A stretch of 64,000 nt of DNA, taken from JAGPUQ01 sp050179115. Lineage in GTDB: Bacteria; Pseudomonadota; Gammaproteobacteria; Pseudomonadales; Porticoccaceae. The translations under genes were made by a program, and so were the position numbers. Below the pieces are notes generated by a model, which ran no database searches, was not told where the DNA came from, and was given only the letters and a program-made list of their open reading frames with translations. Numbering within the stretch: the first letter of the stretch is position 1; the number at the start of each line of letters is the position of its first letter. This document shows positions 60,155-64,000 of this stretch, piece after piece. The stretch is taken from the NCBI GenBank assembly GCA_050179115.1, contig JBFXFL010000003.1:1-64000 (forward strand). Direction: 5' to 3'.

Positions 60155-63037
60155 TCAACCGAGGGCGTCGAGCGGCAATGGCTCGATGCCGCGTGCCCGG
60201 TCGATTTTCTCCGCGACCTTGAAAGCGGCCTCCAGCTCTCCGATGCCGTGTTGCCGCATCAACTGATAGCGCTCGGCCTTCTCCTCGGGCTCGGTCATCG
60301 CCATGGCTAGGTAGAGACTCGGCGGCACGGCGCGGAACAGGACTTCCATCGACTTCGACAGGATCACGCCTTCGCTGAACTTGCCGGACTCCTTGCGCGC
60401 CGACAGTATCAGCGCCTTCTGTGCCGGATTGAGTTCGCGGAAGCGCGCGACCTTCTCCACTTCGTCGGGTGGCATCGACAGGCAGATCCACCACTCGATC
60501 ATCGACAGCATCGGTTCGGCGGCCTTGGGCAGATCGTCCAGGTTCTGCGTCGCCAGCCAGAACCAGGCGCCGAGCTTGCGCCACATCTTGGTGATCTTGA
60601 CGACGTAAGGGGCAAGCAATGGATTGCGGGTGATGATGTGACCCTCGTCGGTGACGTTGACGATGGGGCGCCCCAGGAATTGATCCCTTTCGGCGATGTT
60701 GTTGACGGTGTTGATGAGCGAGATGTAGGCGATGGAAAGCTGCGCGTTGTAGCCCTCGCGCGCGAAGGTCGCCAGATCGACGATGGTGATGTCCGCTTCC
60801 GGCCATGGCGTGCCGGGACGATTGAACATTTCCCCATCCAGTCCCTGGCAGAACATATCCATCGCGTCCGCCATTTCCAGCAGGCGAGCGCGCCGGGCTT
60901 CTGGCAGCGCGGAATCGCGGGCGCGTTCGCGCAGGGCGTCGCGCACGTCCTCGGTCAGCACCGTGCGCTTCTCCGGCGCACAGCGATGCGCCGCGTCGAG
61001 AATGCACTGGCGGATCAGGCTGCGGTCGGCGCGGGTCATGCGCGCCTCTTCCTTGTCCTCGCCGCCGGTAATCATCAGGCGGGCGGTGATCTCCAGCTCG
61101 CCGAGCACGTCGCGCTGTTCATCGCTTTCGCTCGATGCATCTTCGGTTTCCTGTTCCTCGTCCAGGGCATCGGCGTCCAGCGTCCGCACCTGGCTGGGCG
61201 TATCGACCAGGCGCCACGCATCGGCGAAAGGCGCGAGGCTCACGCCAGCGCCGGGCGCGAGCTTCACCCGATGCACCGTCAGGCCAAGGCGCTGGGCGAA
61301 TTCGCCAAACAGACCGAAGCTGTTCCCCGCTTCGACGATGAACAGCCGGGGCCGGTAGATCGCGACGAGCTGGTTGAGGATGTTGTTGAGCGTGGCCGAC
61401 TTGCCCGAGCCGGTCGGGCCGAACAGAAACAGATGGGCATTCATCTGCCGGTCGCGCCGGTTGAGCGGGTCGAAGGCGACGGTGCCGCCACCGCGATTGA
61501 AGAAGGTGATGCCGGGGTTCCCGGTGCCCTGATTGCGCCCCCACACGGGCGCGAGATTCGCCGCGTGCTGCGCGAACATGAGCTGGGTGTACCACTGGCG
61601 CCGATCCCTGGCCGGGTCATAGAGGCAGGGAAGCCAGCGCAGGTAACTGTTGAGCGGCGCGACCTCATCCTCCTCGCGCACGGGCAGGAGGCCAGCGTTG
61701 AGCATGACATTGGCGAGTTGCAGGCCGCGCGCATCGAGTTCGGCCATGTCGCGACCGCGCAGGTAGAAGGCCAGCGCGCCGCGATAGAGCTTGTGTGAAC
61801 TGCCGATCAGCGAACGTGCCTGCTGCACGTCCTGCCGGGCCTGCTCGGACGCCAGTGTTTCGCCGACCGCTTTCTTGCCCAGGTAGTTCAGATGCGCTTC
61901 CAGTGCGTCCTGTGGCGTGGCGACGAGGGTGAGACACATCACAGTGTCCTCGGGCATCTGGTCGAACAGCGCGTTGCAGGCATCGCCGCCTTTGCGCGTT
62001 TCTCCGGTCAGATGTCCGGTTGCCGGCGGCGTGCGCAGCCGGTCGAGCACCATGACCCGATGCGGCATGTCGTCGAAAAACCAGATGCCGTTCGCCGCGT
62101 CGGAGCGTGGCTGGCCGAAGAACAGCCGTTGCGAGAAGTCCGTGCCGCTGGCGAGTTCGACGTCGCCTTCGTTCGCTTCTTCGGGGTAGGCGGCCAACTG
62201 GTAGAAGCGCTCACGATCGGCAGCCGTCGCGCCCAGCAAGGTCGGGTTCGGGTTGAACCAGCGCAGCAACCAGGCGTGGATGTCCGCCGCGCCCAGGCGC
62301 CGCGCCTTGACGCCGGCATTGGCGAGACCGCCGGCCAGCCGGTCGCACACCGTTGCCAGGGCCTGTCCGGGCGATTGGCCGCGACGGTGTGAAGCGCCCG
62401 ACGCGCGACGATAGACCACCATGCGCACGCGCCGCGTCTGGCCGCGCCACGGCAGGCGGGTCACGGTGGTGTCGTCGAACAGGCCGCCCGGCTTCGTGAT
62501 GGCCCGCAGGTGATGGGCGAAGAACCGCAGGTAGAAGTCGCTGAACGCGCTGCCCTGCGCGCGTGGCTGGATGTAGTCCCGCAAGACGTTCAGATAACCC
62601 GTCCAGTCGGCTTCGTCCTGAGCATAGAGCTGCACCACCCAGGGTTGCTCGTCGAGTTCGTCGAAGCTGTCCTGCAGGGCATTCTCCAGCGCGTCGCGGG
62701 CCTGCCACAGCCAATCGCTTTCGCGTCCTTCGGTGCCGATCGGTGTCAGCTCGAAGAACGCCGCCGCCGATTCACCGTCCTCCAGCAACAGGCTGTTGGC
62801 GTCGGCCAGATATTCCACCCACGGCAACAGGTCCACGAAGGACGGCGACACGTCGTAGAGAGCCTGTTCGTCCGCCTGAGTGGCGGGCCGGTGCTTCGGA
62901 TCGAGGCGGGTGCCGGGCTCGGGAATGCCATGCGCTTTCAGGTCGGCCACATGGCGTTCCCAAGCGTCGGCCTGCTGTGACTCGGATTCCTCGGATGCCG
63001 ACACAGGTTTGCGCGGCCACGGCAGCGACCACGCCAT
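60155..63037 (-). CDS. Conjugative transfer ATPase, VirB4/TraC type (TIGR03744, PFL_4706-like)
   Basis: 960 residues. An N-terminal T4SS core-contact region is followed by an AAA+ motor with Walker A LFGPTGSGKSATLN near 540 and a Walker-B-like VNVTDEGHII near 795, then an Arg/Gln motif WLATQNLDDLP near 830. It powers pilus assembly and substrate handling at the inner membrane. It lies directly between the TIGR03751 lipoprotein and the DsbA-like gene; the lipoprotein stop and the ATPase start are adjacent. Confidence 0.93.
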   Translation of the reverse strand: MAWSLPWPRKPVSASEESESQQADAWERHVADLKAHGIPEPGTRLDPKHRPATQADEQALYDVSPSFVDLLPWVEYLADANSLLLEDGESAAAFFELTPIGTEGRESDWLWQARDALENALQDSFDELDEQPWVVQLYAQDEADWTGYLNVLRDYIQPRAQGSAFSDFYLRFFAHHLRAITKPGGLFDDTTVTRLPWRGQTRRVRMVVYRRASGASHRRGQSPGQALATVCDRLAGGLANAGVKARRLGAADIHAWLLRWFNPNPTLLGATAADRERFYQLAAYPEEANEGDVELASGTDFSQRLFFGQPRSDAANGIWFFDDMPHRVMVLDRLRTPPATGHLTGETRKGGDACNALFDQMPEDTVMCLTLVATPQDALEAHLNYLGKKAVGETLASEQARQDVQQARSLIGSSHKLYRGALAFYLRGRDMAELDARGLQLANVMLNAGLLPVREEDEVAPLNSYLRWLPCLYDPARDRRQWYTQLMFAQHAANLAPVWGRNQGTGNPGITFFNRGGGTVAFDPLNRRDRQMNAHLFLFGPTGSGKSATLNNILNQLVAIYRPRLFIVEAGNSFGLFGEFAQRLGLTVHRVKLAPGAGVSLAPFADAWRLVDTPSQVRTLDADALDEEQETEDASSESDEQRDVLGELEITARLMITGGEDKEEARMTRADRSLIRQCILDAAHRCAPEKRTVLTEDVRDALRERARDSALPEARRARLLEMADAMDMFCQGLDGEMFNRPGTPWPEADITIVDLATFAREGYNAQLSIAYISLINTVNNIAERDQFLGRPIVNVTDEGHIITRNPLLAPYVVKITKMWRKLGAWFWLATQNLDDLPKAAEPMLSMIEWWICLSMPPDEVEKVARFRELNPAQKALILSARKESGKFSEGVILSKSMEVLFRAVPPSLYLAMAMTEPEEKAERYQLMRQHGIGELEAAFKVAEKIDRARGIEPLPLDALG

Positions 63038-63472
63038 TCAATAGTCCTCCACGCGCTCGCCCGGCAGGGCGTACTGCACGCGCTGATAAAACGGGAACAC
63101 CGTGCTGTAGCCGGGCACCGGCACCGGATCGGTGCCGGCCAGGTGCGGGAACACGTACATCACCAGGTCCGGGTTGGGGAGGCGGTGGAACTGCCGGTAA
63201 ATCTCGTTCTGCGCCGTGCGGGTGTAACGGGTCTGCACGCTGGGCGCGGCCTGCACGTCCGTGTCGGTGAGCGTCCGGCGCAAAGCCTGCCGGGCGTCCA
63301 GCAGCTCGCGCGATGCGCGGCCGCCGCCCGCCGGTCCGCCCGTTTCCTGATTCCAGATGTCGATCATGGTCTGGTCGCCGTGGGTCAGCAGCTTCTCCTT
63401 GCTGGTCGCGCAGCCGGCCAGTGCGACGACCGCGAGCACGACGGCGAGCCGTTCAATCCAGATCCGGGACAT
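63038..63472 (-). CDS. T4SS lipoprotein (TIGR03751)
   Basis: 144 residues. A lipoprotein signal peptide with lipobox LAGC (cleavage before Cys 21). The mature part is hydrophilic, with a C-terminal YRQFHRLPNPDLVMYVFPH. TIGR03751-type lipoproteins play a VirB7/TraV-like outer-membrane role in GI-type systems. The start overlaps the upstream TIGR03752-like gene by 20 bases and the stop abuts the ATPase start. Confidence 0.9.
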   Translation of the reverse strand: MSRIWIERLAVVLAVVALAGCATSKEKLLTHGDQTMIDIWNQETGGPAGGGRASRELLDARQALRRTLTDTDVQAAPSVQTRYTRTAQNEIYRQFHRLPNPDLVMYVFPHLAGTDPVPVPGYSTVFPFYQRVQYALPGERVEDY

Positions 63473-64000
63473 GGGAACCTCCGAGACGGTGATCGACCCG
63501 GCGCCCCTTGGCGTCGTAGTCGATGGTGAGTGGCTGCTCGATATGCACGGCGACCTTGGCGCCCGGCTCGACGTAGACGGCGGCGAAGGCCTGGCCGTAG
63601 AGCTTGTTCACCCACTGCGACATCTCCTGCACCCCGCCGGCCAGGATGCGGCCCATGGCCTCGTTGGCGGTGATCCCGACCGTCCCGATCGAGCCGTCAC
63701 TGCCGACGTAGGACACCCGGCCGCTGTCCGAGTCGATCAGCGAGGCCGCGCCCGCGCCGGCGGCCGTGATCAGGGCCTGGGTGCCGAGATACTGCTGGGC
63801 GTTGCTGCGTCGTTCACCGCTGACACAAGGGATGCCGTAAGGATCGCTGATCCAGCCGAGACCTCCCTGGGAGCCGGTATCGTTCCGGTTGCTGCTGTTG
63901 CGACCGGACTCTTCCGGCAGCGTGCGGATGGTCCCGTCCTCGAACACAAAGGTGATGGAGCGGATTTGCCCGCGCACGCAGGAAAGCGTCCAGTCCCCCG
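63453..64000 (-). CDS. ICE protein TIGR03752/PFL_4705-like (VirB10/TraB-like), C-terminal part
   Basis: The frame is open to the window edge (preceding codons read GDWTLSCVRGQIRSITFVF), so only the last ~180 residues are seen. They include ITFVFEDGTIRTLP, WISDPYGIPCVSGER and AGAGAASLIDSDSG, ending in a beta-rich LTIDYDAKGRRV. This is the C-terminal channel-forming part of a TraB/VirB10-like protein spanning the periplasm. It precedes the lipoprotein and ATPase genes in the standard order. Confidence 0.85.
   Translation of the reverse strand, partial: GDWTLSCVRGQIRSITFVFEDGTIRTLPEESGRNSSNRNDTGSQGGLGWISDPYGIPCVSGERRSNAQQYLGTQALITAAGAGAASLIDSDSGRVSYVGSDGSIGTVGITANEAMGRILAGGVQEMSQWVNKLYGQAFAAVYVEPGAKVAVHIEQPLTIDYDAKGRRVDHRLGGSHVPDLD

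Larger units (their letters stand above)
46084..64000. mobile_element. Integrative conjugative element inserted in trpG (left part)
   Basis: Begins at or just before the trpG break and runs beyond the window. It carries a P4-type integrase next to the junction, regulators, a MobH relaxase, AbiE and PrlF/YhaV modules, radC, and a GI-type (G-type) T4SS gene block with PFL_4705, 4706, 4709, 4710 and 4711 relatives, as in ICEclc and PAPI-1. The attL core should lie within about 46066-46083, the last trpG bases. The right end and the coupling protein gene are outside. Confidence 0.9.

Noticed and set aside
1..64000. CRISPR array, rRNA operon or complete insertion sequence
   Set aside because: No regularly spaced repeats, rRNA-like conserved sequence or intact transposase was seen in the window.

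Overview
The window is about 64 kb of GC-rich bacterial chromosome that looks gammaproteobacterial. The clues are a tkt-epd-pgk-fba gene order, an lgt-thyA-folA run, a methionine-cycle operon headed by a SahR-type regulator, an rpe-trpE-trpG neighbourhood, and an integrative conjugative element (ICE) whose transfer genes belong to the PFL_47xx families first named in Pseudomonas. CaiB-type CoA-transferase, MFE-2-like SDR and ring-cleavage-type genes suggest a versatile acyl-CoA or aromatic degrader, but the species cannot be named from this sequence. Three 100-N scaffold gaps (2231-2330, 3786-3885, 8215-8314) interrupt the assembly. The third is demonstrably artificial, because the same 127 bp lie on both of its sides.

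Core chromosome, 1-46056. The left part holds an OmpA-family tail, a GNAT/nitrilase fusion, a VOC remnant at a gap, a CaiB-family CoA-transferase and ilvD. A minus-strand block follows (HAD phosphatase, lgt, thyA, folA, tonB-like), then an IPTL-CTERM ice-binding protein. At 11318-13539 sits a small accessory operon: an unknown barrel-like protein, an Xre/MbcA/ParS antitoxin and a RES toxin. Next are a 1344-residue membrane protein of unknown function, an SDR, and the SAM-cycle operon sahR-metK-ahcY-metF-rsmE on the minus strand. A Na+/Ca2+ antiporter is followed by about 550 bp of decayed mobile DNA and two coupled glycosyltransferases, one carrying a SEC-C motif and TPR-like repeats. A hydrolase and a broken sigma-54 activator precede tkt-epd-pgk-fba. 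After these come a PAS/GGDEF/EAL c-di-GMP protein, zntB, an RDD protein with a second SDR, a three-gene hydrolase/FAD-oxidoreductase/FAH operon, rpe and trpE.

ICE, about 46084 to the window end. trpG starts by overlapping the trpE stop and breaks off after nine codons, at the edge of foreign DNA. A P4-type tyrosine integrase follows at once, so this is the left end (attL) of an element inserted in the 5' end of trpG. Inside are an HTH-less LysR effector-domain protein divergent from an Xre regulator, a MobH relaxase, an AbiE (type IV) module, a PrlF/YhaV (type II) module under a consensus promoter containing a perfect palindrome, and a GI-type T4SS block. The T4SS block has a TraG-like protein, PFL_4711/4710/4709-like proteins, a DsbA-like thioredoxin, a VirB4/PFL_4706 ATPase, a TIGR03751 lipoprotein and a PFL_4705-like protein. 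radC lies within this block behind a structured 200-nt leader and its own terminator. The right end of the ICE is outside the window.

How the parts work together: the SAM-cycle operon recycles S-adenosylhomocysteine to methionine and SAM under its own sensor. The tkt operon links the pentose-phosphate pathway, pyridoxal phosphate precursor supply and glycolysis. The ICE couples transfer functions with several stabilisation or defence modules, at the cost of disrupting tryptophan synthesis unless its other end restores trpG.
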